The translations under genes were made by a program, and so were the position numbers. From Rhizobium leguminosarum (GTDB lineage Bacteria > Pseudomonadota > Alphaproteobacteria > Rhizobiales > Rhizobiaceae), in the NCBI RefSeq assembly GCF_004123835.1, contig NZ_MZMU01000011.1, positions 62,001-126,000 on the forward strand: 64,000 nucleotides of DNA, given 5' to 3'. This document shows, piece after piece, positions 1 through 9,028 of this stretch (the first letter of the stretch is position 1; each line of letters starts with the position of its first letter). A model generated the notes under the pieces. The model saw only the letters and a list, made by a program, of their open reading frames with translations. It was not told the DNA's origin and did not search any database.

Positions 1-565
1 TGACGACGTCGAGCTTGGCGAAATCGAGTGCCTGCGCGAAAGCGGCCGAGGTGGCGTCGCAGATCGTCAGGCCCTTGCGGTCAGCCGGGATGAAATCGGC
101 ATTCGGCACGCGCACGCCCGAGGTGGTGCCGTTCCAGGTGAAGACGACGTCGCGGTCGAAATCGACGGCGGAGAGATCGGGAAGCTCGCCGTAACCGGCT
201 TCGAGCTTGCGAACATCCTTGAGCTTCAGCTGCTTGACGACATCGGTGACCCAGCCGGCGCCAAAGCTTTCCCAGGCGAGCATATCGACGCCGCGTTCGC
301 CGAGCAGCGACCAGAGCGCCATTTCGACGGCGCCGGTGTCGGAAGCCGGAACGATGCCGATGCGGTAATCCGCCGGCACTTCGAGAATTTCACGGGTAAG
401 GTCGATGGCCTGCTTGAGCTTGGCCTTACCGACCTTCGCGCGGTGCGAACGGCCAAGGGCCGCGTCGGAAAGGGCTTCGAGCGACCAACCGGGGCGCTTC
501 GAGCAGGGGCCAGAAGAAAAATGGGTATTGTGCGGACGGATGTCCGGCTTTGCGGTCTTCGCCAT
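1..565 (-). CDS. serC: Phosphoserine aminotransferase, 5' part only
   Basis: Class V, PLP-dependent aminotransferase that converts 3-phosphohydroxypyruvate and glutamate to O-phosphoserine in cytoplasmic serine synthesis. The window edge leaves 188 N-terminal residues. They begin [20 protein letters not shown] and include the [16 protein letters not shown] and [15 protein letters not shown] segments typical of the rhizobial/alpha-type SerC. The catalytic lysine would lie beyond the edge. The start at 565 is preceded by GAGAGGA in a small hairpin. In rhizobia serA usually follows serC, which cannot be checked here. The family call is firm; the gene is incomplete only because of the window. Confidence 0.93.
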   Translation of the reverse strand, partial: MAKTAKPDIRPHNTHFSSGPCSKRPGWSLEALSDAALGRSHRAKVGKAKLKQAIDLTREILEVPADYRIGIVPASDTGAVEMALWSLLGERGVDMLAWESFGAGWVTDVVKQLKLKDVRKLEAGYGELPDLSAVDFDRDVVFTWNGTTSGVRVPNADFIPADRKGLTICDATSAAFAQALDFAKLDVV

Positions 566-621
566 GATGCTATCCTCTCAGATAGAAAGCCCTTCGTTGG
601 GGAAGGGTGTCCCGCCGCCGT
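566..621 (-). promoter_or_regulatory. Candidate structured serC leader
   Basis: The predicted serC 5' UTR can form two hairpins: CCCTTC...GAAGGG (about 589-606) and CTATC-TGAGAG-GATAG (about 571-586). The second holds the ribosome binding site in its loop, just before the start codon. A conserved 'serC motif' RNA is known upstream of serC in alphaproteobacteria. This leader has the right place and general form, but I could not compare it with the covariance model. Confidence 0.4.
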
Positions 622-650
622 GTGTATGGATCCGGCGCGTCATAGTCAAG
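622..650 (-). promoter_or_regulatory. serC promoter
   Basis: Read on the minus strand, CTTGAC (645-650) and ATACAC (622-627) are separated by exactly 17 bases. This fits the rhizobial sigma-70 consensus CTTGAC-N17-CTATAT. It would start a leader of about 50 nt in front of serC. Confidence 0.55.
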
Positions 651-705
651 ATCGAAGTGTCGCGGTCGGAACATATTTTGACGCAGAGCGGTAAGGCCGC
701 AATAC

Positions 706-730
706 GAAAAGCCGCCCGGTTGGGGGCGGC
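706..730 (-). terminator. Rho-independent terminator of the outer-membrane protein gene
   Basis: On the minus strand a 7-bp stem GCCGCCC/GGGCGGC with a six-base loop is followed by TTTT. It lies 24 bases past the stop codon of the gene ending at 754. Confidence 0.75.
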
Positions 731-753
731 TTCTGGTGTCAGGGGGATCTGGC

Positions 754-1590
754 TTACTTGTAGACCGGCTGCTGCAGCGGGATTTCCGGCGGCGGTTCGT
801 AGCTGGCCTGGGCGCAACCGCCGAAGAGATAACGGGCGCCGACGCGGGCTTCGTGGACGCTGAGGCCCTTGTCGCGGCCCGGGCCGCCGTTTTCGGCATA
901 ACCGAACATGTTGCCGCCGTCGATATGCAGGTAACGGTAACCGACGTCGGCCTTGACGTTGCAGGTCACGTCGATCGAGGCGCCGGCCATGAGCGCGTAG
1001 GTGAAGCGCCAGTTGCCCTTGCCGCCATGGGTGACCTGGTCGTCGCAGAAGCTGCCGTCATCGGCGCAGGCAACGTTGCGCAGGTTCTTCCACTTCACGT
1101 AAGAACCACCGATACCGGCGCCGACATAAGGCGTGACGTAGCCGTAGGTGCCGAGATCGACATAGGCGTTGGCGAGCAGCGTATAGGCTGTCAGCGAAGA
1201 GCGGTCGCTTGAGGTGCAGTCCACCAGCGGAAAGCCGCACTGCCCAACCGTCGAGCCCTTGAAATCCGCCTGGGTGAGATAGTCGAAGGTCAGATCGGTG
1301 CGCAGATAGCTGTTGATCTGATAGCCGACACCGCCGCCGATCGTCCATGCGTCGTCGAGGTCGGCGTCGTCGAAATCGACTTCCGTGGCGTTACTGCCCT
1401 GGAAGTAGCGCGCGCCGCGCAAATCGGTGAAGGCATAACCGACGTCGCCGCGCAGATACCAGCCGGTCGCTTCGGTGACCGTCACTTCAGGCGGCTGCTC
1501 AGGAATAGGCTCGGCAGGAGCGAAGTCCGCGGAATAGGCGTTTGTCGCGATCAACAATGCGGCGAAAACGCCGGACAAGCTTCTTTTCAT
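754..1590 (-). CDS. Outer-membrane beta-barrel protein (Omp25/porin-like family)
   Basis: 278 residues with a signal peptide ending near NAYS-ADF, then a short proline/glutamate linker. The rest is a barrel of alternating strands (WYLRGDVGYAF, TIGGGVGYQI, LRTDLTFDYL, YVTPYVGAGIGGSYV, YALMAGASI, KADVGYRYLHI, HEARVGARYLF). This is the Omp25/RopB-like small barrel type of Rhizobiales. Four cysteines in the middle could form extracellular-loop disulphides. The ATG at 1590 is preferred over a GTG nine bases upstream because TTTTGGAGTGAG lies just before it. It is a single-gene unit with its own terminator. The exact function is not known; a structural or surface role is likely. Confidence 0.85.
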   Translation of the reverse strand: MKRSLSGVFAALLIATNAYSADFAPAEPIPEQPPEVTVTEATGWYLRGDVGYAFTDLRGARYFQGSNATEVDFDDADLDDAWTIGGGVGYQINSYLRTDLTFDYLTQADFKGSTVGQCGFPLVDCTSSDRSSLTAYTLLANAYVDLGTYGYVTPYVGAGIGGSYVKWKNLRNVACADDGSFCDDQVTHGGKGNWRFTYALMAGASIDVTCNVKADVGYRYLHIDGGNMFGYAENGGPGRDKGLSVHEARVGARYLFGGCAQASYEPPPEIPLQQPVYK

Positions 1591-2100
1591 GGATCTCACT
1601 CCAAAATCCCGTTACGTCGGCAGGCTCAATCGCCGCCAATCTGGTACGCTTCGTATGGATAATGAATGGGAAACGTTAAAAGCTGCTTAACCACGCTTGT
1701 TTACCTTGATGCCCGGACATCTCCTTCCGCCTCGATCCCCTCGTCTCCCCTGGGGAAAGGTGCCGGATGGATAAGGGATCGGCGAATCGGTCTGCCCGGC
1801 ACAAGATGAATAGCAATGCCGGGATTCGACCGCACCGGCATCGTCTCGAACCCATTGGAGCGCGGGGCACGGCCGCAGACAGGCAAATACGCGAGGGACG
1901 CGCGGTGCGGCCCCCTCATCCGCCCTACGGGCACCTTCTCCCCGAGGGGAGAAGAGGAAATCGAGACGTTGCGGCATATCTCTTCTCCCCTCGGGGAGAA
2001 GGTGCCGGCAGGCGGATGAGGGGGCCGCAGAAACCGGTCTACCCAACACGCTCACTCGAGGTTCGATCGCATCGGCTTTCGAGACTTCGTCGCGAAAAAA
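1591..2100. other. 510-bp gene-free stretch with mosaic repeats
   Basis: The first 100 bases hold the upstream region of the outer-membrane protein gene. About 1732-1785 carries a degraded single arm resembling the mosaic repeat (CCCCTCGTCTCCCC...GGTGCCGGATGG). A full inverted copy follows at 1907-2028. The short open frames here are read through the repeats and have no ribosome binding site, so I call no gene. Confidence 0.7.
1907..2028. repeat. Rhizobial intergenic mosaic repeat (RIME-like), short-core copy
   Basis: Two arms of about 48 bases, GCGGCCCCCTCATCCGCC... at 1907-1955 and its reverse complement at 1981-2028, enclose a 25-base core. Each arm contains GGCACCTTCTCCCC and a GGGGAGAAG turn. 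The same arm sequence recurs at 15389-15545 and 52391-52548. The core here is much shorter than in those copies, so this is a deletion variant. Confidence 0.8.
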
Positions 2101-3453
2101 TCAGGCGGCGGTACGGACGTTCGAGATCGTGCCGATCAGCTCGTTGACGATGCGCTCGATCTGGGCGCGGTCGTCGCCTTCGGCCATGACGCGGATCAGC
2201 GGTTCGGTGCCCGAGGGGCGGATGACGAGGCGGCCGTTCCTGGCAAGCTCGGCTTCGGCATCGGCGATCGCCTTCTGCACCTGGATATCCTCCAGCGGCT
2301 TGCCGCCGCCGATGCGGACATTGCGCAGGAGCTGCGGCACCGGCTCGAAGCGGCGGCAGACCTCGCTGACGGTCCGGCCGGTGCGCTTGACCGCGGCCAG
2401 GATCTGCAGGGCGGCAACGAGACCGTCGCCGGTCGTGCCGTAGTCCGAAAGCACGATGTGGCCGGACTGCTCGCCGCCGACATTGTAATTGTGCTGGCGC
2501 ATATGCTCGACGACATAACGATCACCGACCTTCGTCCGGGCAAGGCCGAGACCCTTGTCCTCGAGGAAACGCTCGAGGCCAAGATTGGACATGACGGTCG
2601 CAACGATCCCATTGCCGCGCAGCTGCTGGCTCTCGGCCCAGCTCTCGGCGATGACGGCCATCAGCTGGTCGCCGTCGACGATCGAGCCGTTCTCGTCGAC
2701 GATGATGACGCGATCCGCATCGCCATCGAGCGCGATGCCGATATCGGCGCGCACCTCGTCGACCTTCTTCTGCAGCGCGACGGGGCTGGTGGAGCCGCAA
2801 TTCAGATTGATGTTGGTGCCGTTCGGCTCGTTGCCGATGGTGACGACGTCAGCACCGAGCTCCCAGAGCACGGCGGGCGCCACCTTGTAAGCGGCGCCAT
2901 TGGCGCAGTCGATCGCAATCCTCAGGCCCTGCAGCGTCACATCGCGTGGCAAGGTGCGCTTGGCATGTTCGATATAGCGGTCATGCACGCCGTCGACACG
3001 CTTGGCGCGGCCGATATCGTCGGATTTGGCAAGCTGCGCGTTCAGGTCTTTTTCGAGCAGATCCTCGATCTCGGCCTCGATATCGTCGGAAAGCTTGTAG
3101 CCATCGGGACCAAAGAGCTTGATGCCGTTATCCTCGTAAGGATTGTGCGAAGCCGAAATCATCACGCCGATATCGCAGCGCAGCGAGCGCGTCAGCATGG
3201 CAACAGCTGGTGTCGGGATCGGGCCGAGAATAAAGGCATCGAGGCCTGCGGCCGTGAAGCCCGCGACCATGGCGTTCTCCAGCATATATCCGGAAAGGCG
3301 CGTATCCTTGCCGATGACGACGCGGTGGCGGTGGTTGCCGCGGCGGAAGATCGTGCCGGCGGCAATGCCGACCCGCATGGCGAGATCCGGCGTCATCGGG
3401 AAGACGTTGGATTGGCCGCGAATGCCGTCCGTACCGAAATAGCGTCTTTTCAT
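2101..3453 (-). CDS. glmM: Phosphoglucosamine mutase
   Basis: Interconverts glucosamine-6-phosphate and glucosamine-1-phosphate in the UDP-GlcNAc pathway for peptidoglycan and lipid A. The 450 residues match the family length. The start [14 protein letters not shown] at 3453 is the conserved GlmM N-terminus, so the 14 residues upstream in the open frame are rejected. [11 protein letters not shown] places the phosphoserine at residue 102. DGDADR near residue 245 binds Mg2+, and [12 protein letters not shown] near the C-terminus binds phosphate. It follows ftsH on the same strand, as in many bacteria, but a terminator lies between them, so it probably has its own promoter in 3454-3638. Confidence 0.97.
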   Translation of the reverse strand: MKRRYFGTDGIRGQSNVFPMTPDLAMRVGIAAGTIFRRGNHRHRVVIGKDTRLSGYMLENAMVAGFTAAGLDAFILGPIPTPAVAMLTRSLRCDIGVMISASHNPYEDNGIKLFGPDGYKLSDDIEAEIEDLLEKDLNAQLAKSDDIGRAKRVDGVHDRYIEHAKRTLPRDVTLQGLRIAIDCANGAAYKVAPAVLWELGADVVTIGNEPNGTNINLNCGSTSPVALQKKVDEVRADIGIALDGDADRVIIVDENGSIVDGDQLMAVIAESWAESQQLRGNGIVATVMSNLGLERFLEDKGLGLARTKVGDRYVVEHMRQHNYNVGGEQSGHIVLSDYGTTGDGLVAALQILAAVKRTGRTVSEVCRRFEPVPQLLRNVRIGGGKPLEDIQVQKAIADAEAELARNGRLVIRPSGTEPLIRVMAEGDDRAQIERIVNELIGTISNVRTAA

Positions 3454-3638
3454 CTGCACTCCTGTGCTTTCCGCGCGCCATTCAAGGCAGCGCACCGTTC
3501 CAAGCGAATCCGGCTTCAGTGGAATGTCGTCAATCCAGCAGCGTGATTCATGCTTGCCTCAATTCAGCGGAATGCCACAAAATGCGGCGAACGGCACGTA
3601 AATTAGCAAGAAAAATGATTATATCCCGTTACCAATAG

Positions 3639-3672
3639 AAAAGGCCGGATCTCCCACTTTGGAAATCCGGCC
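3639..3672 (-). terminator. Terminator after ftsH
   Basis: On the minus strand an 8-bp stem GGCCGGAT/ATCCGGCC with a 14-base loop is followed by TTTTCTATT. It lies 23 bases after the ftsH stop codon and separates ftsH from glmM. Confidence 0.75.
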
Positions 3673-3694
3673 CTGTTCAAGGTAGCGCCGCTGT

Positions 3695-5626
3695 TCAATG
3701 CGGCTGCGGTTCGAGGCCGCCTTCGGGCTCGTCGCCCTTGGTGGCAGGCCGTGCGCCGGCCTTCGGAACGGCTGAGCCGCGGCTTGGCGGCGAATCATCA
3801 CCGAGATCGCGGGAAGGCTTTTCGCCGCGGATCAGCGCCTTGATCTCTTCGCCGGTCAACGTCTCGTATTCGAGCAGACCTTCGGCAAGCACGACGAATT
3901 CGTCGTGCTTTTCCGTCAGGATCGTGCGGGCCTGAGTATAGGCTTCATCGATCAGGCGGCGCACTTCATTGTCGATCTTCTGCGCGGTTGCTTCCGAAAC
4001 ATTCTTCGACTGCGAAACCGAGTGGCCGAGGAAGACTTCCTGCTGGTTCTCGCCATAGGCGACCTGACCGAGCTGATCGGAAAAGCCCCACTGCGTGACC
4101 ATAGCGCGGGCAAGCTTCGTGGCCTGCTCGATGTCGGAAGAGGCACCCGAGGTGATGTTCTCCTTGCCGAAGGTGAGCTCTTCGGCAACGCGGCCGCCCA
4201 TCATGATGCAAAGGCGTGAGACCATCCACTTGTAGCTCATCGAGTAGCGATCGCCCTCAGGAAGCTGCATGACCATGCCGAGCGCACGGCCGCGCGGAAT
4301 GATCGTCGCCTTGTGCAGCGGATCGGCGACGGCGACATTGAGCGCCGTCATGGCGTGTCCGGCTTCATGGTAAGCGGTGAGCTTCTTTTCCGCCTCGGTC
4401 ATCGCCGAGGAACGGCGCTCGGCGCCCATCATGATCTTGTCCTTGGCGTCCTCGAATTCCTGCATGGTGACGACGCGCTTGTTGCGGCGGGCGGCCATGA
4501 GGGCGGCTTCGTTGACGAGGTTCATCAGGTCGGCGCCGGAGAAACCGGGCGTACCGCGGGCGAGGATCTTGAGATCGACATTCGGCGCCAGCGGAACGTT
4601 GCGGGCATGCACCTTGAGAATGCGCTCGCGGCCGACGATGTCGGGGTTCGGCACCACGACCTGACGGTCGAAACGGCCGGGACGCAGCAGCGCCGGATCG
4701 AGAACGTCGGGACGGTTGGTGGCGGCGATCAGAATCACGCCTTCATTCGCCTCGAAGCCGTCCATTTCGACCAGCAGCTGGTTCAGCGTCTGCTCGCGTT
4801 CGTCATTGCCGCCGCCGAGACCGGCACCGCGATGACGGCCGACGGCATCGATTTCGTCGATGAAGATGATGCAGGGCGCATTCTTCTTCGCCTGTTCGAA
4901 CATATCGCGCACACGGCTTGCACCGACGCCGACGAACATTTCGACGAAGTCGGAGCCCGAAATGGTGAAGAAGGGCACGTTGGCTTCGCCGGCAACCGAG
5001 CGGGCGAGCAGCGTCTTGCCGGTGCCCGGAGGACCGACGAGCAGCACGCCGCGCGGGATCTTGCCGCCGAGACGCTGGAACTTCTGCGGATCACGCAGGA
5101 ATTCGACGATTTCTTCGAGATCCTGCTTGGCCTCATCGACACCGGCGACGTCTTCGAAGGTCACGCGGCCATGCGCTTCGGTGAGCAGCTTGGCCTTGGA
5201 CTTGCCGAAGCCCATCGCCCCGCGCGAGCCGCCCTGCATCTGCCGCATGAAGAACAGCCAGACGCCGAGAATCAGAAGCATCGGCAAAAGCGTGCCGAGA
5301 TAGCTGAGGAAACCCGAAGAGCCGTCCGTTTCAGGACGGGCGGAAACCAGGACATTCTTCGACTGCAGGCGATCGAGCAGACTGTCGTCGATCACAGGCG
5401 AATAGGTCTGGAAGGTGGTGCCATTTTCAACATAGCTTCCGGAGAGACGGTTGCCCGTGACCACGACGTCCTTCACACGGCCCGCATCGACCTCACGCAG
5501 AAACTGCGAATAAGGGATTTCGCGGGAGCCCGTTTGCGCCGGCGCCGTCTGAAACATACTGAAAAGGGCGATCAGCAGAAGCGCTATGATCGCCCACAAG
5601 GCGAAATTACGTAAGTTAGGGTTCAT
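3695..5626 (-). CDS. ftsH: ATP-dependent zinc metalloprotease FtsH
   Basis: Membrane-anchored AAA+ protease that removes misassembled membrane proteins and controls unstable regulators and LPS synthesis. It has 643 residues. Membrane segments lie at about 9-25 and 109-127, with the periplasmic domain between. Walker A GPPGTGKT is at 198-205, Walker [12 protein letters not shown] follows, then the second region of homology (RPGRFDRQ). The zinc site HEAGH is near 425. The C-terminal tail is proline/glycine-rich. [13 protein letters not shown] at 5626 is the conserved start; five upstream residues in frame are dropped. It follows tilS at a distance of 97 bases, with its own promoter-like sequence. 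Confidence 0.97.
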   Translation of the reverse strand: MNPNLRNFALWAIIALLLIALFSMFQTAPAQTGSREIPYSQFLREVDAGRVKDVVVTGNRLSGSYVENGTTFQTYSPVIDDSLLDRLQSKNVLVSARPETDGSSGFLSYLGTLLPMLLILGVWLFFMRQMQGGSRGAMGFGKSKAKLLTEAHGRVTFEDVAGVDEAKQDLEEIVEFLRDPQKFQRLGGKIPRGVLLVGPPGTGKTLLARSVAGEANVPFFTISGSDFVEMFVGVGASRVRDMFEQAKKNAPCIIFIDEIDAVGRHRGAGLGGGNDEREQTLNQLLVEMDGFEANEGVILIAATNRPDVLDPALLRPGRFDRQVVVPNPDIVGRERILKVHARNVPLAPNVDLKILARGTPGFSGADLMNLVNEAALMAARRNKRVVTMQEFEDAKDKIMMGAERRSSAMTEAEKKLTAYHEAGHAMTALNVAVADPLHKATIIPRGRALGMVMQLPEGDRYSMSYKWMVSRLCIMMGGRVAEELTFGKENITSGASSDIEQATKLARAMVTQWGFSDQLGQVAYGENQQEVFLGHSVSQSKNVSEATAQKIDNEVRRLIDEAYTQARTILTEKHDEFVVLAEGLLEYETLTGEEIKALIRGEKPSRDLGDDSPPSRGSAVPKAGARPATKGDEPEGGLEPQPH

Positions 5627-5681
5627 TGAACTCCCCAGCACTGGAACAGCCGCCTCATGGCGACCGTCTTATTCGGTTCTA

Positions 5682-5710
5682 ACATAGGGTTGCGCCGTGC
5701 CGTTGCCAAG
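5682..5710 (-). promoter_or_regulatory. Probable ftsH promoter
   Basis: On the minus strand CTTGGC (5705-5710) and CTATGT (5682-5687) are 17 bases apart, one or two changes from the rhizobial CTTGAC-N17-CTATAT. It overlaps no coding sequence and lies about 55 bases before the ftsH start. Confidence 0.5.
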
Positions 5711-5723
5711 GCGATCCCCCAAG

Positions 5724-7181
5724 TCAGATGGTTTTTCCGTCAATACTTCTTAAAGGCAGCCTCGCATAGGGCGCCGTCGCGAAAACTGCCGAAAGTCTGT
5801 TGGCAAAGATGAAGTCAAATCGTGTCAAAAAGCGGTCGAAGGGTGCGAAATAGGGTGTCAGCTCGACCATGCGGGCGGATTCCTCAGATAAAAGGTTTCC
5901 TTCGGCAGATAAAACCGGCGCGGAGGCGACGGCGCGCTTCCATGCCGCCTTGGGAAGGTGATGCATACGCCCCCTCATTCCTGTGCTTGTCACAGGAATC
6001 CAGCCACCGCGCGTCTGCGCGGTGATTGACTCAATAAAGCGTGAAGTGTCTTTCGCGCCCAAGGACTTGGACGCGCTGGATTCCTGTGACAAGCACAGGA
6101 ATGAGGGGGCGTATGGAGTGGCGGCCTCGACCACTATCGATGTGGACAAACCATTGCGCGCATAAAACCTGCCATCCCAAACCCCGGCCTCTTCCGGCCG
6201 CAGAACCAGGGGCACTATCCCCCGGCTCTCGCGCGCCAGATAAAGCCCGTCACGCCTGAGATCGAACACCACCCTGCCGGCGGTCATTCGTCCAAGCCCG
6301 CTGCCGGTGGCAAATGTGAGAACCCGCTCCATCTGCGCCCTGCCCGGCACGAACGGCTGCCCACCGAAAACGGCTGCCAGACGGGCGAGTACATAGTCGA
6401 GAACGAGGCGATCCTGCCGCAACCCGTCAGGCATCACCTGCCCGAGCAGGCCGCCGTGAAGAAGGAAATGACGATCCAGCCATTCGGCTCCTCTGGACGA
6501 GAGGGCCAGCCGCTCCTCCCAGGCCGCGCCAATATCCTTCTCCATGCCTGCATCGGCCGAAAGCTGCCGCCGCAACCGCACGCGCTCGTACTTGGTATCC
6601 TCGTTGCTGGGATCGTCGATCCACGGCACGCCCTGCTCTTTCAGGAAAGCGCGGATATCTGCCCGGGCAGAAAATAGAAGCGGCCGTAAAATCCAGAAAC
6701 GCCGGTCGAAGAGCACCGCATCTGCAATACCGGTAGAAACCTGCACCGCTCGCATCCCACGCATGGCAAGCGTTTCGCGCTGGTCGTCGAGCGTATGGCC
6801 CGTAACGATGAGATCGGCTTCGAAACTTTCGGCGGCAGCCGCAAGCAGGCCGTAGCGTGCCTCTCGGGCCGCAGCCATGATGCCGGTCTTCGGCTTGTCG
6901 CTCTGCCAGATCAGAATGGTGTGGGGAATGCCGAGCGATGCGCAGAGGGCTGCGACTTCACGCGCCTCGTCTGCGGAGCCCGCGCGCAACGCATGATCGA
7001 CGGTCGCAGCGCAAAGGGAAATCTTGAGATGGGGCGCGGCCTTCACGGCTTCATCGAGCAGAAGAAGCAGGCCGGTGGAATCGCTGCCGCCTGATATCGC
7101 GACGAGAATGCGCGCAGGGCTTTGAAGCGACGTGAGAAACTGGAGGATCGCCAGTTGAGGCGATGCGGCTTCCGGAGACAT
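5724..7181 (-). CDS. tilS: tRNA(Ile)-lysidine synthase carrying an in-frame repeat insertion
   Basis: ATP-dependent enzyme that converts C34 of the CAU-anticodon tRNA-Ile to lysidine, so that it reads AUA. The PP-loop SGGSDS is at residues 30-35, and TVDHALRAGSADEA and VTGHTLDDQRET follow in the N-terminal catalytic domain. The total is 485 residues. Residues about 356-406 (from PYAPSFLCLSQE to STGMRGRM) are encoded entirely by a palindromic repeat at 5964-6115. The frame is kept on both sides and normal C-terminal sequence resumes at HHLPKAAWKRA. The insertion lies in the variable C-terminal region, away from the catalytic site, so the enzyme is probably active. It starts 11 bases after the cpoB stop, consistent with one transcript. 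Confidence 0.93.
   Translation of the reverse strand: MSPEAASPQLAILQFLTSLQSPARILVAISGGSDSTGLLLLLDEAVKAAPHLKISLCAATVDHALRAGSADEAREVAALCASLGIPHTILIWQSDKPKTGIMAAAREARYGLLAAAAESFEADLIVTGHTLDDQRETLAMRGMRAVQVSTGIADAVLFDRRFWILRPLLFSARADIRAFLKEQGVPWIDDPSNEDTKYERVRLRRQLSADAGMEKDIGAAWEERLALSSRGAEWLDRHFLLHGGLLGQVMPDGLRQDRLVLDYVLARLAAVFGGQPFVPGRAQMERVLTFATGSGLGRMTAGRVVFDLRRDGLYLARESRGIVPLVLRPEEAGVWDGRFYARNGLSTSIVVEAATPYAPSFLCLSQESSASKSLGAKDTSRFIESITAQTRGGWIPVTSTGMRGRMHHLPKAAWKRAVASAPVLSAEGNLLSEESARMVELTPYFAPFDRFLTRFDFIFANRLSAVFATAPYARLPLRSIDGKTI
5964..6115. repeat. Palindromic repeat element inside tilS
   Basis: Two perfect inverted arms of 41 bases (5964-6004 and 6075-6115) begin CATACGCCCCCTCATTCC and run to the AATCCAGC end. 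They enclose a 70-base core that has its own hairpin, ACCGCGC-GTCT-GCGCGGT, at 6006-6023. The unit is about 150 bp, a multiple of three, and is open in the tilS frame. Rhizobial genomes carry many dispersed copies of the CATTCCTGTGCTTGTCACAG motif, usually between genes; the family name is from memory and not checked. Confidence 0.9.
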
Positions 7182-7192
7182 TCCGGAAGACC

Positions 7193-8179
7193 TTAGCAGG
7201 CGAGGCGCTTCTGTTCGCTCGCAACCTTGCTGATGACGGCACGCGAGGCCTTCGGATAACGCTTCGACACCTCGCGCAGCGTCGCACAGGCCGTCTCGTT
7301 ATTGTCGAGGGCGGCAAGCGACATGCCGAGCTTCAGCAGCATTTCGGGGGCCTTTTCCGATGTGCCATATTTCTGGTGCGCATTGAGGAATGTTTTCGCC
7401 GCCTCATTGTATTTGCCCTGCGAATAGAGCGCTTCGCCGAGCCAGAAATTGGCGTCCGCCGACCGCGCGCTGCTCGGGTAGCGGGTGATATACTGCGTGA
7501 ATTCCTGTTCGGCCGTGCTGTAATCGCCGGATAGCACGTGGCCATAGGCGGCCTTGTACTGGTCGGCCTCGCCGCCGAGCGAGGCGGTCTGCTGCGGCGT
7601 TTTGGTGTTGGCATCGGGAATCGGACCGGAACCGATCGTGGCATTTTCGTCGACGCTTCCGCCGATCGGATTGCCGCTCTGATCGAAATCGATCGAGCCG
7701 AGCTCCTTCGGCGGCTGGCCGAGGCCGCTATTCTCAGGCACGCTGGTGGAGGGAGCCGTTTCGGCTCCCTGCGGTGCTTGGATCACCTTGGCAATGTCGT
7801 CGCCGCCGGAGGCTGCCGGAGCGGCATCGGTCTCGCTCTTCTTGACAGGAGCCTTGGCGCCACCGCCGGCGCCGGTCTTTTCGAGCTGCTGGAAGCGGAA
7901 TTCATTGTCTTCCTGCTGCTTGCGGATCGTCTCCTGCATCTGCAGAAGCTGAAAGCTCATCTCCTCGATCCGGCCGTTCAACTGCCGCAGCTGCTCTTCG
8001 AGCTGCTGCACGCGGACCTCCGCGTCGCCGCTCTGCACCTTGACGACGGGTGGCGCCGCCTGGTTTTCCGCGAATCGGCCGCCGAGATGTAGCCCGAAGA
8101 ACGAGGCGGAATAGGCCGCCCGTTCGCTTCCGGTCACAGCCGCGAGGCACAGCATGCCTGCCACGACAAGTTTCTTCAT
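7193..8179 (-). CDS. cpoB: Tol-Pal system protein CpoB (YbgF)
   Basis: Periplasmic partner of TolA that coordinates outer-membrane constriction with peptidoglycan synthesis at division. It has 328 residues. There is a signal peptide (MKKLVVAGMLCLAAVTGSERAAYS), then a coiled coil (residues about 55-105) that trimerises in E. coli CpoB. A Gly/Pro/Ser-rich linker follows, and the C-terminal third has TPR repeats beginning DQYKAAYGHVLSGDYSTAEQEF. The ATG at 8179 is chosen because it opens the signal peptide; the longer open frame upstream is read through the pal terminator. It lies between pal and tilS, but the terminator at 8282-8313 suggests a separate promoter. Confidence 0.93.
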   Translation of the reverse strand: MKKLVVAGMLCLAAVTGSERAAYSASFFGLHLGGRFAENQAAPPVVKVQSGDAEVRVQQLEEQLRQLNGRIEEMSFQLLQMQETIRKQQEDNEFRFQQLEKTGAGGGAKAPVKKSETDAAPAASGGDDIAKVIQAPQGAETAPSTSVPENSGLGQPPKELGSIDFDQSGNPIGGSVDENATIGSGPIPDANTKTPQQTASLGGEADQYKAAYGHVLSGDYSTAEQEFTQYITRYPSSARSADANFWLGEALYSQGKYNEAAKTFLNAHQKYGTSEKAPEMLLKLGMSLAALDNNETACATLREVSKRYPKASRAVISKVASEQKRLAC

Positions 8180-8281
8180 ATGTATCGTCCTGTCCCAGTG
8201 ATTCTTCGCACCTCGATGGCACGAACAGGAGACTTTTCCAATTGCTTTCAAAAAGCAACGGAGTCTGGCCAAAGTGTGGTC

Positions 8282-8313
8282 AAAAAGAAAAGGCGGCCCC
8301 TGATGGGACCGCC
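8282..8313 (-). terminator. Terminator after pal
   Basis: On the minus strand a 9-bp stem GGCGGTCCC/GGGGCCGCC (one G-U pair) with loop ATCA is followed by TTTTCTTTTTG. It lies 29 bases past the pal stop codon. Confidence 0.8.
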
Positions 8314-8342
8314 TCTCGAAAAAGCGAATTGTTGCTCGGCAA

Positions 8343-8876
8343 TTACATGCCGGCGCCGCCAAGCACGGTAACCGCGCGACGATTCTGCGACCAGCAGGAA
8401 ATATCGTCGCAGACGGCGACCGGACGTTCCTTGCCGTAGGAGATCGTCTTCAGGCGCTGCGCCGGGACGCCCCGCGAAGCCAGATAGTCCTTGGCGGCAG
8501 CAGCACGGCGGGCGCCGAGCGCGAGGTTGTATTCGCGCGTGCCGCGTTCGTCGGCATGGCCTTCGACGGTGATCTGGTAGTTCGGGTAGCGGCCGAGCCA
8601 CTGCGCCTGACGGTCGAGCGTCTGCGAAGCATCGGCGCGGATCGACGAGGAGTCGGTATCGAAGAAGATGCGGTCGCCGACGTTGACCGTGAAATCTTGG
8701 GCCGAGCCCGGCGTTGCAGCGCCGCCAGCACCGGTGCCGAGGCCGAGGTCGCCGGCGCTGTTCGGCGGCTTCTTGGCGCAGCTTGCGAGCGCAAGGCCGG
8801 CGAGAAGCGCGATCATGACGGGGTTGCGGGCGAAATTCTGCATGCGGCTCATTGCCGGGGTATGAATTCGGCTCAT
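8343..8876 (-). CDS. pal: Peptidoglycan-associated lipoprotein Pal
   Basis: Outer-membrane lipoprotein that binds peptidoglycan and TolB. It has 177 residues. The lipobox LALASC is at about residues 29-34, after MSRIHTPAMSRMQNFARNPV. The OmpA-like domain covers the C-terminal 110 residues, with VNVGDRIFFDTDSSSI, VEGHADERGTREYNLALGAR and the RLKTISYGKERP end. The start at 8876 gives the N-terminus usual in rhizobial Pal; 16 further in-frame residues upstream lack a lipoprotein signal. A G/A-rich linker follows the lipobox. It is the last gene before the terminator in the tol-pal unit. Confidence 0.97.
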   Translation of the reverse strand: MSRIHTPAMSRMQNFARNPVMIALLAGLALASCAKKPPNSAGDLGLGTGAGGAATPGSAQDFTVNVGDRIFFDTDSSSIRADASQTLDRQAQWLGRYPNYQITVEGHADERGTREYNLALGARRAAAAKDYLASRGVPAQRLKTISYGKERPVAVCDDISCWSQNRRAVTVLGGAGM

Positions 8877-9028
8877 GGCCGGTCTCCTTGCGATTTCATC
8901 AGGGTTTCCGGACAGTAACCGCACTCGGTTAACCGCCCCTCAAAGATTATGGTTAACAATTTGCTACTTTGTCCCTTGGTCGCTCGGTTCCATGACTTTG
9001 GGGCGACAAGAAGGCAGCAGCGCATCGC

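Noticed and set aside
1767..2147. Open frames through the mosaic repeat at 1.9 kb
   Set aside because: The frames consist mainly of translated repeat arms, without a start signal.
2458..3546. 362-residue plus-strand frame over glmM
   Set aside because: Antisense shadow of glmM, whose own motifs are all intact.
4313..5614. 433-residue plus-strand frame over ftsH
   Set aside because: Antisense shadow of ftsH; no ribosome binding site and no family pattern.
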